Source of the DNA: Aphis gossypii
Taxonomy: Eukaryota > Arthropoda > Insecta > Hemiptera > Aphididae
Length of the DNA stretch: 64,000 nt
Assembly: GCF_020184175.1 (NCBI RefSeq)
Contig: NC_065530.1
Span: forward strand, 42,013,260 to 42,077,259
Direction: 5' to 3'
Position 1 is the stretch's first letter. The number at the start of each line of letters is the position of its first letter. Under the pieces are notes generated by a model. The model was not told the origin of the DNA and did not search any database. It saw only the letters and a list, made by a program, of their open reading frames with translations. Made by a program: the position numbers and the translations under genes. Below, piece after piece: positions 26,360 to 40,679 of the stretch.

Positions 26360-26930
26360 TTCAGTTTGTCTTAAAAGTCCTGAGCAATTCCTCGGAATTC
26401 GCCGAACCCACGCGCCTCTTCGGTCCCTAGTGCAATTTAATCAGTACTGCATAGCAATTCTACCCAGCCTAACCCACTTGAAGGACGAAAACACATAGAT
26501 ACCTACTTTCGAAGTTAAGCCGAAACTTTCCTTGCCTTCTTTGTATGCTCCGAGCGTGAGCGGTTTAATCTGCGCACACGAGATTATTATACACAATGAT
26601 ATTATAATCGAATCGATGGTACACGTAAACGTTTTTCGTTTTAGTTTACTACTTTTTTTCTTTTTTTTTTTTTTTGCTTTTCAAACTCTGACTATACAAT
26701 AACAAAATACGCAATACTACATATACAAAATAACATCGAACCTTTTGCGTTTTGTTGTACCACTGAGTCATACACGTCAAATACACGTGTCGATTGTGGT
26801 TTTCTGCGTGAAATTACAAACTGTGTAAACTTTTTAATTCGCAAAATTTGTCAGGCGATTGCGATAACGGTGCAGGGGCCAGTCGTGACTTTCACCGTTT
26901 CCGGCCCGGGAACGTTCACGCCTGATAACA
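26360..26930. promoter_or_regulatory. CpG-bearing block in intron 2, possible regulatory DNA
   Basis: About 570 bp with patches rich in GC (for example 26,385-26,430 and 26,860-26,925, the latter including CCGGCCCGGG). No frame in it looks like a known protein. It may be an intronic enhancer or promoter. Nothing in the sequence fixes its function. Confidence 0.2.
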
Positions 26931-29900
26931 ATATAAACTAATCGAATTCACGTTAGGTATTTGATACAAGCTGCAGCACATGCCCATCTTTCGTAATATT
27001 AAATCGTCTCGGATAAAATAAAACATTGTTGGTATCGTTAAAATGACACACATTTTTATGGTGTAATTTTAGGTTATCCGAACACCAAAGTATAATACAA
27101 ACATAATAGTGTGTTTAATATTATTATGTACGGTTTAATAATATGTTGGCTGGTAAAACAAATGCAGATAATAATACCTTATTATGATAAGCGGCCCATT
27201 GGTAGTAAAAATCATAAAAATAAATCTACGCAGTTTTGACCCATAAAATGTATTTTATTTTTTACGATTTAAAATTATTATTAATATTTTATTATAGCTT
27301 TGTTTAATATTACTGTTATACTTGAAATTAATTCAGCTCGGCCTGAGAAATTCATATCACAAAAAAAAGTCATAAAGCAACGTGACGAGTAAATCTTATT
27401 AAAATCTCACAAATTTATATTTCCAAACGATCTCAGTTTCCTGAAACTGCCATAATACCAATCCACGTGAATTACACTAGATATTTGAATAACAACTATA
27501 ACCAAGTTGTTTTTTCTTGGTAATACATAAATGTTAAAATAAATTTCAAATTAAATAATGTTCCCAGTAATATAATGTTACATACGCTTATTTTTAGATA
27601 CGTAACTTATTAAATTATATTCAGAACCCGTTTAAGTATCAGGTTTTAATTTATCAGTATGCAACTTTCAACTAATTAATAACAGGAAAATCGACTCAAA
27701 AGTACTTTTGAGTTTATATTTGTATATTTTTATTCATATTTTATACTTTCATTTAATAATTCTAAAATAGTTATTTAACAACTCAATTAAATAATTATGA
27801 AAACCTAATAAACTTTATATATTGTTGAAGAAAATTTATTTAAACTTAGAACTTAGAAGTCATTTTACAATTTGTATTATTAAAAATTTTAATAATGGTC
27901 ATTATCAAAGTTTACGTAACATTTTTGGTTATGGATGCTCATACTAACAATATTATCCTTATTTCTTATATTAAGCAATAATTATTCTTTTATACCATAA
28001 CAGAATTTTTTCTTGAACTTTTTGAAATCAACATCAATCAATGAAAAGCTCATGAATAAATATTTGTAAAAAACTAAAGTTTGAAAGTAAGTGGATTACA
28101 TATTATTATTACTAATAACACAAGAATTGTAAAAAAGTTGCATTTTATTTTTTGATACTTGTTGTATTCTAATAAATAATAATAATATAGTTAGTCTATT
28201 ATTTCACTCAATTACACATAAAATGTTGCTTATTATATTTTATTTGTTTAATTAATCACAGTTTAATCCAAAAATGATAAAAACATGCATATTATAAAAT
28301 TAATATAATTATTCTCAATAGTATAGTAAACATAAAACAATTAGAATAAAAGTAAAAACTATTCAATAATATAATAATTATACAAAATATGATGGTTTCT
28401 TATTGACGAATAGCATAATTATGTAGTAAGGGTGAGGAGAAACGTAACAAATATGGTTAATAGTGAATTTAGGATTGTAAAAAGGGACATTGTAACTAGT
28501 TGATCGTGATGGGACATAAATATTTATTTCAAAATGTATAGCTAGTGAGTAGTGAGTCATTATAGAATCACTGATTAAATTGTTTAGGAAATGCAGAATT
28601 CTCTGTTTCTTACGATCGATCGACAACTAGGAAACAAAATGATCAAAGACTGAGCGAGGATCAGAATAAATTAATCGAAACTAAGAAACTTTATGGACTA
28701 AAAACTTTAGTACTTTAGGTCACAGTATATGGACCTCAAACAATTGTGCTGTATTCTAGAAAAAAAAGGACAAGAGAGCAATATAAGTTATGAGTTATAA
28801 TAGCTTGATAAAAGAAGATATATGTAATTCAACGACCGTCTTTTTGATAAAACACAACATTTTTAGTGATTTTTAATGCATATTGTATTTATATGCGAAT
28901 TAGTAGTTACTCAAGGTTGCTACTAAATGTGAAGCTCAGAACAATAGAATTGCTCAAGGAAAGAACATCAATTTCATTATTTTTTGAAGATAAGTTTAAC
29001 TTAACCTCGACCCAGAAAAGGCTACTATTGTATGATATTTGATTATGTTAATATATAATCAGGAAGTTATGTCAAATATTGAATTTTCATTAGATATTGG
29101 CATAATTTACAATTCATCTATAAAATTATTTCCAATAATTAGTAATTTAAAAATTAAAATCATTTGAATATCGATGTTTGATACACGTGTAACATATTTT
29201 GCTGTTATAGAGGATTAATTAGATTAATCATCAATGTTTTTCTATCTATGCTGATATTATTATGTATCGGATACAAATAATTAAACTGAAAGTAAAATAA
29301 ATTAACAAATAAGATGCTTACAGAAATAGCCTATAGTTTCAATAATACATATATATTTTTTTTACTTTATTATTTAATACCTTGAGATAAGTTATTATCA
29401 TTGATAAATAAACACATTTTGTACCTACTTTAAAAACACTCATAAACATATCTTTAAGTAATAAAATTGGCCATAGTGCTTATAAGTGTTTCAAATGTAT
29501 TTAATCGTTTAGTATGAGAATTTTTTTTCTATAATTATTGGTAAACCATTAATTTATGAATAAATTAATTCCGTAAAATTAATAAACATAATATTTATTT
29601 AAAACGATGAAAATAATGATTGAAAATTATTTTTATCGTCTTAACCCAATAATTATTTATTCATTTTGTAAGTATTTTTTTTAATTTATTAAATATACAG
29701 TCGAAATTATAACGATATGGTATTTTTTTTTTTGTTTTAACAACACAGTTGTAAATAATTCATCTTTCGTTATTAGACAAACATCATTTCGGAAGTTTGA
29801 CAGTATAATTATATTATAGCGGTTTAGATTTGAATACACTTGACTCGCAAACGGTGTTGGGGAGGTTAGTTCGCCAAACGAAATAAATGACACTCTTGTG

Positions 29901-32900
29901 CGGTGTTTGAACGTCAAAATTGGTTACCGACCCCGATTCAGTGGTTCTCTCATTAGTGACCTTTAATGAACGCCGACTCACCATTCATTGTAACGTAAAC
30001 CACTTTGCCGGTATTCTCTCAGATGTCAATTATACTCGTTCGGCGGTTTGCTCATAAAAGCTATTGGTTAGTCAAACCTTCCGGTAATTCTGTCTAACAA
30101 TCCAAGCACCGATAGTTATTCAATTGCTACTGTAAATGTATGTAATTTATTTACAGTTTCTCACGTCATTGTAATATTATAGCAATAGCCATATTATTAT
30201 TTTCTTTGAATTACATCAAAATGCCCATAGTAATAACAATTGTAATTTTTATTAAAGCGTTTTTAAATTGTCATGATTTTTTTTTTTTTTTTTGTTTTAT
30301 TAATTATGCGTGATAATTTTATTTATATTAAAATACTACTGTATAAAAAATATACAGAAAAGTATTTCCATGCTCTTAATAAAGTATTTGTTATTCCTAA
30401 AAATTTCTGGTAATAGTGTTTTAATGTTTTTCAAAAAATTTAAAAACAAGTATGCTCTTATTGTATTATTTATTATTTAAAATTTAAATGATCAACTTAA
30501 TGCGATAATAACTAAAATAATAATATTACACTGATTTTAAAAATTTCAGTATTTACATTTTATAAGAAAGAAATTATTTGTAAACAAATCATATTTTACG
30601 AACGATTATATCCCGGTTTATGACGATAATATTCTCATTTACTATCCAATAGTAAAAGTTTTATTAGCCTGATACATAATATAAAAATGTATTATAAAAT
30701 AACCACTATTCATAATTTCACAATATTTGTGATATTCTCAAAAAACTATACATAACGAAATCAAAAATAATAAAACATTCATATTTAAAATGTTTGATTC
30801 AAACAACGTATTACTGGTAATAAATCGTATTTTATATAATACACTGCTATATGAACGCATCGAAGCTTAAGAAGAATTCAAAAAATAAATCCATTCGATA
30901 AAACAAACTTTTAAAAACATTATTAGTACTTTATACTATTGATCGTTTGCAATTCAATATTATAGATAAAATACACACAGTGGATAAGTTGTATTATATT
31001 TATATTATTGTAAGACATAAACATCATTGTTTTGTGAACTTGTTACGGTTTTAATATGTGTGCAGTATTAGAATCAAAAAAGAGACGATATTAATAATCT
31101 ACTTGTTCTTCTTTTAGTTGTTATGTTATTGGCTAACAAATAACAATACAATTATATGGTCAGTCCATAATTGTAATGAATCTATAAAAACATAAATATT
31201 TCGACTAACGACTATTTTGTTTTGAAATCGTTCTACTTAATAAACGTTCTTAGTTTCATTATTTGTATAATCTACTAATAATAAATTACTTTTAATTTTA
31301 AAAAGGTTAGTACCTTTCGTGCATTTTTCTAAAAAATATTTAAAAATACATGCAATTAAGCTTAGCACAGTGTTTTTTTTTATTGTTATTATTTATTTTA
31401 AATCACAGGTTAAATTTTGCTCAAACTCTATTTAAAAACTTTATAATTTGTTTTAATTACTATCATATTTGAAAATAACCAAAAAACTACATTAAATATT
31501 CGAGTTGTATTTAAAAATTGAATATAATATTTTAAGTAAATAACATATTTGTAACTATCCAAAATAAATTTTAACTCACAATTTTATCGTAGAAATTTGA
31601 AATGTTTAAAATAATTACCATAAATGCATAAAACGGACGAAGAAACATTAATAACCCAAGCAAATTGGGTACTAAATACACCACATTATCTCTACATTCT
31701 TGAATTAACAAAAATAATGAATGTTCGTTCAGCAATATTCTATTATTTACAATAATAAATATAATAGAGACGGTGCGCCAAATTATCATTAGGCCTTCCT
31801 GAAAACAAATTAGCTTTTGCATCGTTCAAAATAGAGTACCCACTTATCAATGAATTCAAAGTTAATTTCATCTCTTATTAGAAAAACCTACATTTATATC
31901 CTATTCTGAAAAATATATTCGAATCAAATAGTATATCTATTGAAATCTCAGTAATTATAAAGGAATTTCCCTATTTTTATACATGTTTGATTCTTTAAAG
32001 TAATAATATGTGTAGTTTATGTACTGTATAGTTTAAATACAGTTGTTACTTAAATGAGTATTTGAAAATATTATTAAATTAAAAATTACAAAACGTTTAA
32101 ACACAATACGTCATATTATCATCTAGAAAAAGGTTTCATTAGGTAGGTTAAATTCGAAACTTCAAGATTAATTAAATTTGAATTACCTTAACAAACATTT
32201 GTTTTCAATTTTCAAGGACCCCAGCATTTTTTTTTTCTAAATTATCATCTATAATGCATAATATTCCTCCACAATTAATGTACTAATATTTAAGGTTCAC
32301 GTCGTTCAACTTAAATTGACGCATAGACACTTTCTAGCCCGCCCAATTGATGGTACACAACCACAGGTCGAACATAATTTCCCATGCTATTCATCACACT
32401 AGACTGACCAAAATTTATGTCTTTCGATGCACCGCATTGTGCATAAATATCAATGTATGCATAATTTCACATTCCACGTAATTTAGTAGTTTAAGAATAG
32501 TTTTCATACATAGACATCATAAACCACGATAGTTAGTTTAAAAGCTATTGGAGTATTAGAATGATTACCCATTCTACTTACTACAGCAAGCCTGAAAATG
32601 TCACAATATATCTTCGTTATATGTTTGTTATAATGATTTGTCTGCAGTTTAGATATTTGTAAATATGTATTTTTTAAAAGATTTTTTAGACAAATTGTAT
32701 TTATTGTAATTTTAAATAGCGATAAGTCTTTTAGAAATTTTTGTTTTTTGATATTTTTTTTAAATTCTTAATATTATATTGTTAACATTTAAAATAAGAT
32801 TAGATTCACCCGTTTCATCAACATAAAATATTAATTTTTTTTTTTTTTACATACAATCATATTGTTTTTAATTCCGATTATACTAATTATTCAAATTTAA

Positions 32901-33954
32901 TACATACTGATAATGATAACTGGTGATATAGGTACACTAAAAAGGTATCATACGAGTATATTATGCAGCAAAAGTAATTTCTCAAATTATACAATTTATG
33001 TGTTTTTTCATTATTCACATTTTTTAGATTATTTATAAAATTAAGTTGATATACTTTTCGAAATTATGAAAGTACAATTTTAAAGAATCAATTGATAAAC
33101 AATTATGTTGTATTTAGATGTAATACTGTTAAAAATCTTAAGTGAATTTACCATTTATATTGAAGAAAAATTTATAAAATTATCTTCTGATCATTTACAT
33201 ATTATTTTAAAATGATATTGAAAGTATACATATATTAATATATAAATCATAACACGTGAAGTAAATAAAAACAAAAAACTGTTTATACCTGTGGATTGAG
33301 AAAATTTGAATCTTTAAATATTATTTTTCATCATTTTTTCGTTTTGCACGCAAACTAAAATATATGATCTCATGATGAAATATTCGATCTAAGTTTCATT
33401 AATTTGAAAACTTTTGTGGTTTGTTTTCGAACTTCGGTTTAACTTACATGTGATATATTGTTACTAAAACATTTCAAATGTATTACTAAAAATTTTATTA
33501 ATAAAATACATTTTACATTTAATATAGTACTTTATTTAACAAAATTTTATTTTTTACCATACACAATAATTTACATTATGTCGTAAAAATGGGTAGAGCA
33601 GAGAAAATATTAAATTCTTAATAAACTGAACGAACGTTATTTGGGAAAATCCTAAGTAAAATTGTCCATCTTTTATGTTAATTGTTTAATAAACCATTTT
33701 TACTGTTCTACGAAAAAAATTTTATTCAACGAATAATCACATTAATATAAACTTTATATAGTATGAAAAGAAAATATAGCCATAATATGAAGTGAGCTTA
33801 TCAGGTCATTGAAATCCTATAAAATACTCAGTTAAATAATTTAGAAATATTATTAAAAACTTTATTATTTTATTCGATTATTATTAGACACATTTTAAGA
33901 TGTGATACTGTTTTCCATTTAAATCCAAATACTTTAATATTGTTTCTAGTCAAT

Positions 33955-33975
33955 CGGTTTAATCTGCATAAACCG
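33955..33975. promoter_or_regulatory. Perfect 7-bp hairpin containing a TAATC homeodomain core
   Basis: CGGTTTA, loop ATCTGCA, TAAACCG. The 13-mer CGGTTTAATCTGC also occurs at 26,561-26,573 in the same intron. TAATC is the core bound by K50 homeodomains (Otx/Pitx class). A shared 13-mer is expected by chance in a window of this size, so support is weak. Confidence 0.15.
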
Positions 33976-36900
33976 TTTATTACGAAGATCGCCCATGAAT
34001 AACTTCAAATTTGATACGATTTAACAAAATAATTCTTACGATTCCCTGCAATGCCAGTGTGGATAAAAGTAAAAAAAAAAAGTCAAAAACTACTAAATAT
34101 TAATTATCTTCCTATTCATAAAATGTATTTTTCATTAACGAAAGGGCGTGAAACGTCACATTAACATGTGTGACATTTGCGATTAAATGTTCGAAAACTA
34201 TCGGAAAACGTTCCACTGATATTATTTTGTAGATAATTTAATTCGATAACGCAAACGCAATATAGTTAATGGACATACTTATGAGAAAATAAACGCATGT
34301 AATTTACACAGTCGGCGTAATGTGTTTGGTGTATCTATATTATAATATGATGTGTGTATACGTTTATATGAATATGAAGTATCGTATTGTGAATGATTTT
34401 TCTTTCGAAAAATCCCAGTTACTTTGGTTATTAATTCATTAGTTTTTTACCATAATTGATTGAATACGATGATAATTCTTCTGATGACTAACTACTATGT
34501 GCTCGACAGTTTACGAGATTAGAAATCTTCATCATTATATATTTTATTGTGTTAGCCCTCCAGGAAATGTATAAATAAATGGTATTCGTAAGATTATTTA
34601 AAATCAGCTGCGTATGTTAAATATTGCAAGTAAGCTATTATTTTATTTTCACATTCAAATATTTATATGAATGAATAGAACTATAATAATAAACAACAAC
34701 AAAATATTTGTGAATGTAAGACTTAAATATTGAAATACAGTGTTGGTACAAAATAATACTCATTTTGTTAATTTTTTTTATAATATTTTAGTTTAGGTCA
34801 TTAGTGGTTGTATTGTCTTAACATTGACATAAATTGACCAATATTCAAAGTTGGTTATTGCTTCTCATTGGTTGTAATAAATTAAAGTATAGTCGAAATA
34901 TACTTGAATAGTAATTAATTGATTAACTTCATAACAACTTAATAAGAATATTAGCGATATTAAATAATATATTATGAGATTGACTTCGATAGGAAATTCG
35001 ATTGAAGGGAATTAAATAGTCGAAATTGTGATCAGCGTAAATAAGAAATATATAACAGAATAAGAAAGAATAGAGAAACGTGACCTCTATAGTAAATGAC
35101 ATTGAGTGACATTTAGATATATTAATTGCAGCTATAACGAGTTTTTGACCCCAATTGACAAATCTGTTCAATCGTTTTGGAAATGACCACAATCACTTAA
35201 TGATTTGATTCTGTCAGATGGTTTCACTTCATCTGAAAACAAAGTAAGCACGTTAATATGTGCTAGGATAAACAATATTAGCAATTTTGACAAAAAATAA
35301 TATTAATAAAAATAATATAAGTGGTAATTTATTTATATAACATAGGTTTTCGTTTTATAAAGTCATGAAACAAAATGTATTTTTGTATTTGGATCAGTTC
35401 GTGTTATTCATAGTTCTCCGATTACTCTAAGTGACGAAATTATAATAATGAACCTCAAGAATTTTTACACTTAGGTTTGACATTAAATAAACATCTAACT
35501 GCAATGAAAAACATTAACAAAAAATGATTCTTTAGTAAGTCCTTTTACCAAAATTTTGGAAAGCTCTCCAAACTTATACTAAAATAACATATTGCTGCCT
35601 ATACGTAACTCTTCGTATAAAGCCAATATGAAGATAATAATATTATCTTAGACCTTCGATTGTGGATACTGCAAAGAAATCTAATATTAACCAATTGTAC
35701 GTAAAATACAAACTTTACAATATGCATGATTTCAAATGAACCATTTTATGTCTTAAACTATATACTTCACTTGGATTTAAAAGTTCTTACACTATAACAA
35801 TTTAAAAGAAGCAATATCTACCTACTATATCTTTAACTTTCTATACGGCTTACGCATATGAATTCTATTTACTTTTATACTTTACATATTAACAATTTCT
35901 AATAAATAAAAAAAATATAAATAAATATATCAATAATATAATCAGCTAACAGTAATAATATGAGGCAGAATGCATACTTAGAATATTTTTATCGATCAGT
36001 GAAAGTAATACACGACACCTGCATGTGTTATTTCCCCCTTAAAAATGTTGCAACATTACAAATTTAAATTTATCAGAAATTTTTACTGAGTTTTTAGTTA
36101 TTAGAGTGAATCAACATATTATAACCAAAATGAAAGTTAAGGATATTTTATTTGTATTTTTGAGTTGATTTTTATGAATTTTTAATTTTTAATGAGTTAA
36201 AAGTATGTATGTACTTACATAATCATAGTATAAAAATGATCATAGCTCAATCAAAAATTGATACACCATTAAAAACTAGTGTACTTACATATTATTATAA
36301 TGCCATAACCTTTAACTTTGATGATAGGTTAATTTACTTAAATATTTAAGCTAAAACCTACAATTGGTTATACTAAATGCTACATCACTATGGTATATAT
36401 TTAAAAGTCAGAGTCCACAACGTAGGGGAATAGGATATTGTGCCCACTTAATTAATTCAAGTAATGATTATCTGCTCGTGGTAGAATATTATTTGCTTAT
36501 AAAAAAAAACCTGGTAAGTATAGGGTTGCTTTTAACCGTTATAAAATCGTATATTTGCATGCATAAACTAATTTAGTATTGCTCTAATAAACTAATTTAC
36601 TTTTACTCTAGTAAACTAATAAACGGTTATTGGTTTAACGGCCAATGTAACAAAAAATGTGCTTTTTTACGAGACATTTTTCGGATAAAACTATTACAGT
36701 AAGTGTTATGCAGCATTTTATCAGAAAGTAACTGTAACAAAGTTTTACATAAAGAGATATATTTTCGAATTTAAAAGTAGTTTTGAAGAATATTGCAAAA
36801 AATATAATCATAAAAACTGTACAAATAAAATTTAAAGAAAGTGCCTATTTTTGATTATATCTTGGCTATTTTCAAATATATTGACATATTTAAATTAAAA

Positions 36901-37870
36901 ACAATAAAATACAAAAAATTCATGCTAGTATAAGTGAAGCAAGGCTATCATAGGCTAAAAATTACTGTTTGAATAATTTCATAATTCTTTATTTAAAGTA
37001 TTATTATTTTTTTTTTTTATTCCTTAACTTTTATAAAAGTATTAAAACTGTATAGAAAATAAGAACACATTAATGGCTGACAAATCTATATAGTTTTTAA
37101 GTCTTCGTTCAAAATTATTTAAAAAAATATTATTGAGAAACTATTTTTCGTAACTATTGTTTCAGTTTTCAGTGTGTTTACTTTCATCGTTCAAATTTTT
37201 TTCGTCATTAACTTAATCAATTGTTGACGCCAACGTACATTTAATATTTTTTTTCATATTATTAGTTAAATCTTCTTATTTTGCATATTATCTTATTAAA
37301 ATAAAACAAATAAATTTTAAATAAAGCAAAGTTTGTTATGTAATTTAAATAATAATTAAGTATTACTATGCATTTTGCAATTGATAATTAATATGACATA
37401 GTATCAATTAAATTTGTGCTTAAAAATATTACAAGGGTTTCAAATAGTTAAAAAGAAAATTACAACTGATGAATATTATTATAGTTATAACAACACTTTA
37501 CTAAACAAGTAGTATATAATATTATGAGCATTATATACGCAGCATCATATTATTTTGTCAATTCATAATATTGGTTTTAGTTATTTGATTTTGCGTGAAA
37601 ATAGTATTTATTTATTTTTGACAAGGGTACACTTTATAATTTAACATTTTATTTTTTTTTGTCAAATGAAAATTACATTTTTTTTCTGAAACAGTCACGA
37701 TTCTTGTTAAATGTTAATTAATGGTATGTGGGTGGAAGGTGTGTTTAACAAATATTACGAATATCCTTGATCTTAGATACGGTATTAATAATATTACGAT
37801 CAAAGAGCGGCGTTAGTGTTTGACGACCCAAAGGGGACACTTTCTATACTGAGGAGGAGAGTGACAAACA

Positions 37871-37972
37871 ATGTTTTCGATTCGAAATTACTTGAAAAAC
37901 ACGCCCGTGGGGTTTTTCGGTTTCCTGATGGCCCTATTGTTTACTATCGTGTTCCTAACTGCATTTCTATAG
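37871..37972 (+). CDS. Candidate 33-residue single-helix membrane microprotein
   Basis: An ATG in good context (ACAAACAATG) opens 33 codons then TAG. The peptide has a basic amphipathic start (MFSIRNYLKNTPVG, net positive) and a hydrophobic C-terminal helix of about 19 residues (FFGFLMALLFTIVFLTAFL) ending the chain. An in-frame TGA lies 9 bases upstream, so the ATG is the true start of this frame. It sits in a GC-richer 180-bp patch inside intron 2. The layout resembles small tail-anchored regulators such as sarcolamban-type peptides, but I see no sequence match. A signal-anchor or a chance hydrophobic frame are the alternatives. Confidence 0.3.
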   Translation: MFSIRNYLKNTPVGFFGFLMALLFTIVFLTAFL

Positions 37973-38296
37973 AAGCATTTCATTGTATTTAGTTCTGTTG
38001 AACTACAAGTAACTATATCAACGTTTTATTGCTCGTAATAATAATTGTAAACGCATTAATAACACATAACCTATACAACTATCTCTTACGGTCTGTATGA
38101 CGCACGCGTCTGTCAATATTGTAAAATGAACACCGGAAACTCGGAAATAATAGTATAATATAATCAACAACGGTGTACATAACGTATATAGTTAGTGAAA
38201 GTTTTTATTAAGATCAGAAATTAAATACTAATTCGTTGATAAACGGACTATTCGCATAACGTCACAAAAATGTTCACATCCGACGCGTATTGAATT

Positions 38297-38443
38297 ATGG
38301 CTCCTAAGAGCAAAAAAATAATTTTAAAAACAAAACACAACACTGTAAGACTGGTACATCCATTGAACCTTTCAGAAATATTAATACTAATACACCACTT
38401 CTATACAACAATAAACTTTCTGAAGGATGATGTAGAATACTGA
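38297..38443 (+). CDS. Possible 48-residue ORF, function unknown (weak)
   Basis: ATG-led frame of 48 codons, starting MAPKSKKIILKTKHN and ending KDDVEY. The N-terminus is lysine-rich, the middle holds an Ile/Leu stretch (SEILILIHH). It lies 325 bp after the microprotein candidate in the same GC-richer patch. No domain recognised; length is well within what chance gives in AT-rich DNA. Confidence 0.1.
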   Translation: MAPKSKKIILKTKHNTVRLVHPLNLSEILILIHHFYTTINFLKDDVEY

Positions 38444-40679
38444 CGAACGGACGTGCTCAGAGTCAAATACATTACCCCGAAACCATCAATGTGGTGACCA
38501 TTTCTTACCGAAAAATTAAGCACGATGATAGAGACATAATCTCTCTTAATTACTGAGCAACGAGACTAGAAGCAACTGGTTGTCTATCTGACCTACGCGA
38601 AAGCGCTATATAATATTGACGACGCTAACTTAGTCACCCAGTACAAACGTCACTAAAATTAAAAAAAAACACTATTTCCAAAATCTTAGACGCGTTAGCT
38701 CATCTCAAAGTGTTGTAACTGCACAATGCGTGTAATATGTTAAATGATGATTGCCGGAAGAAGACAAACGTTTTCGAAAAAATGCATTCCACATTTTCAA
38801 CGTACGTACTAACGTATACAATGTGTGAATAATAACCATTTATTGTATTTTTTAAAAGCTTATTCATTATACGTAGTAAACATTATCGAAAAACCATGTT
38901 CGTAAATTGCCCAAATATAATAATTATAGGTACACGCGTATAGTTTTATATTAAATTATGATTTCGATTACTATAAAAATGAATTAAATCGTTTTTTTCT
39001 TAACATCGTGCGAATTTGAGCTTTGGAAAATTCAGTAAATTTTATTTTCTATTTAATTTAATCGATTCTATTTAAGTTTCCATGACATTTTACTATATGC
39101 TCTCATGAATATTAACTTAAAAATATCTACATAAGACGCAATACAGTTATTGCAATTTTGAATAAAAATATAATATATCAAACGAGAAAATATATCGAAA
39201 TAAACAATAAACACGTTATAATTTGAAAAAATTGGAATATACCATTCAGCTAGGTATTTCCTTATAGTTTAATTATTATTGAAAAATATTATATTGTAAT
39301 ATTTGAGTCCATATTTTAAATTGTCTTTTAAATATCTATTAAATATCTAATTATTTCTACGAATTGCTTATTTTTTAATTTTAAAGTTAATAATGCCCAA
39401 GAGCTAAATTAAAAATTATAAAATAAGAATTATTTTTATGACACACTAAAACTAATATGAAAATAAAATTATTTTGTTTCTGAACAATCTTATTAAGCAT
39501 ATTATTATTATGAAATCGTATAACTTGGATACAACTTTCCTTTTTTTAAGAAAATAAAAATAAATAAATAAGAACAATATTATTGTTCCCAGTATTTTGA
39601 ATCATAAATCAAACCAATAAAAATAATATTAATTGAACAACTTCAGTACGATTACATTAATATTTTAATATTATTTTTTATTATTATATTATACAAACAG
39701 GTATAAATTTTTATAAGAAAATCGTATTCCTTTAAAAACTGTTTGATGAAATTTTATACTGTCGTTGTATTTCAATTTTTTTATATTCAAACATCGCACT
39801 AGTATATTTAAAAAAAAAAATGCTATTGCTTTTGCTATCATGAAAATTCCTTATATTTTGCGCAGTAGAAATAAGATATAAAAATCTCATACCTAATATA
39901 AAATATGGTGGTTTGGTTTTTTTTTTATATATAATACAAAATTATAATTATTGATGAAAAAAAATTCTTAATTTCATAACATAAAGTATAATATTTAATA
40001 AGTTTTTATATTATTTTCCTATGGTCGTAGCAATGTAGCATTGATCTGTCAATTACCATAGACTTTTGCTTGATACCTCAAGTTCTGAAAATGTTTATCA
40101 AATTTATCAAATGATATAAAATTATATTTAAACTATTTAAAAATGTAAACAAAATAAGTTAAAAAAAAAAATTGAAAATAATACTGTTTATGGTCGTTAA
40201 CAATAAAACGGCGAAACTCCAAACTGCACGTGGGTTGAAATACTATTATTTATACAATAACTATAATATTGAAATTATTCAGTTCCCGAAGTACGTCCGC
40301 AGGTAATATTAAATCTATGACAACTTCGGGAAGTTTGATTTGGTTTTACCGGAACAATCCGACCCTCAACGTCACGCGTCGGCGGCCTTATTATATGTAC
40401 CTAATTGTATAATATACATACATTAGTATAATATTAATATATAATGACCACCGCGGTATTCGGTCGATTGATACACGTATTTTCTAGATGATAAACGAAA
40501 CAATGACATGCAATATTAATACAATATATACGAGATTGTATGAAAAAAAAAAACGCTATTAAAAACCTCTTGCAGTCTCATCCGCCCGTTTTGTGTTCAA
40601 CGTATATGGTATTTTTTCGTTTTTTGGTGATATCATTTATTTTTTACTATTTTAATTATACGAATCGTCCTTTTCTCTT

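Noticed and set aside
29938..29955. CAGTGGTTCTCTC as a hAT end
   Set aside because: Only the first 11 bases resemble a hAT terminus and no right end follows.
26561..33967. Shared 13-mer CGGTTTAATCTGC at 26,561 and 33,955
   Set aside because: In 64 kb many shared 13-mers are expected by chance; kept only as a weak note on the hairpin at 33,955.
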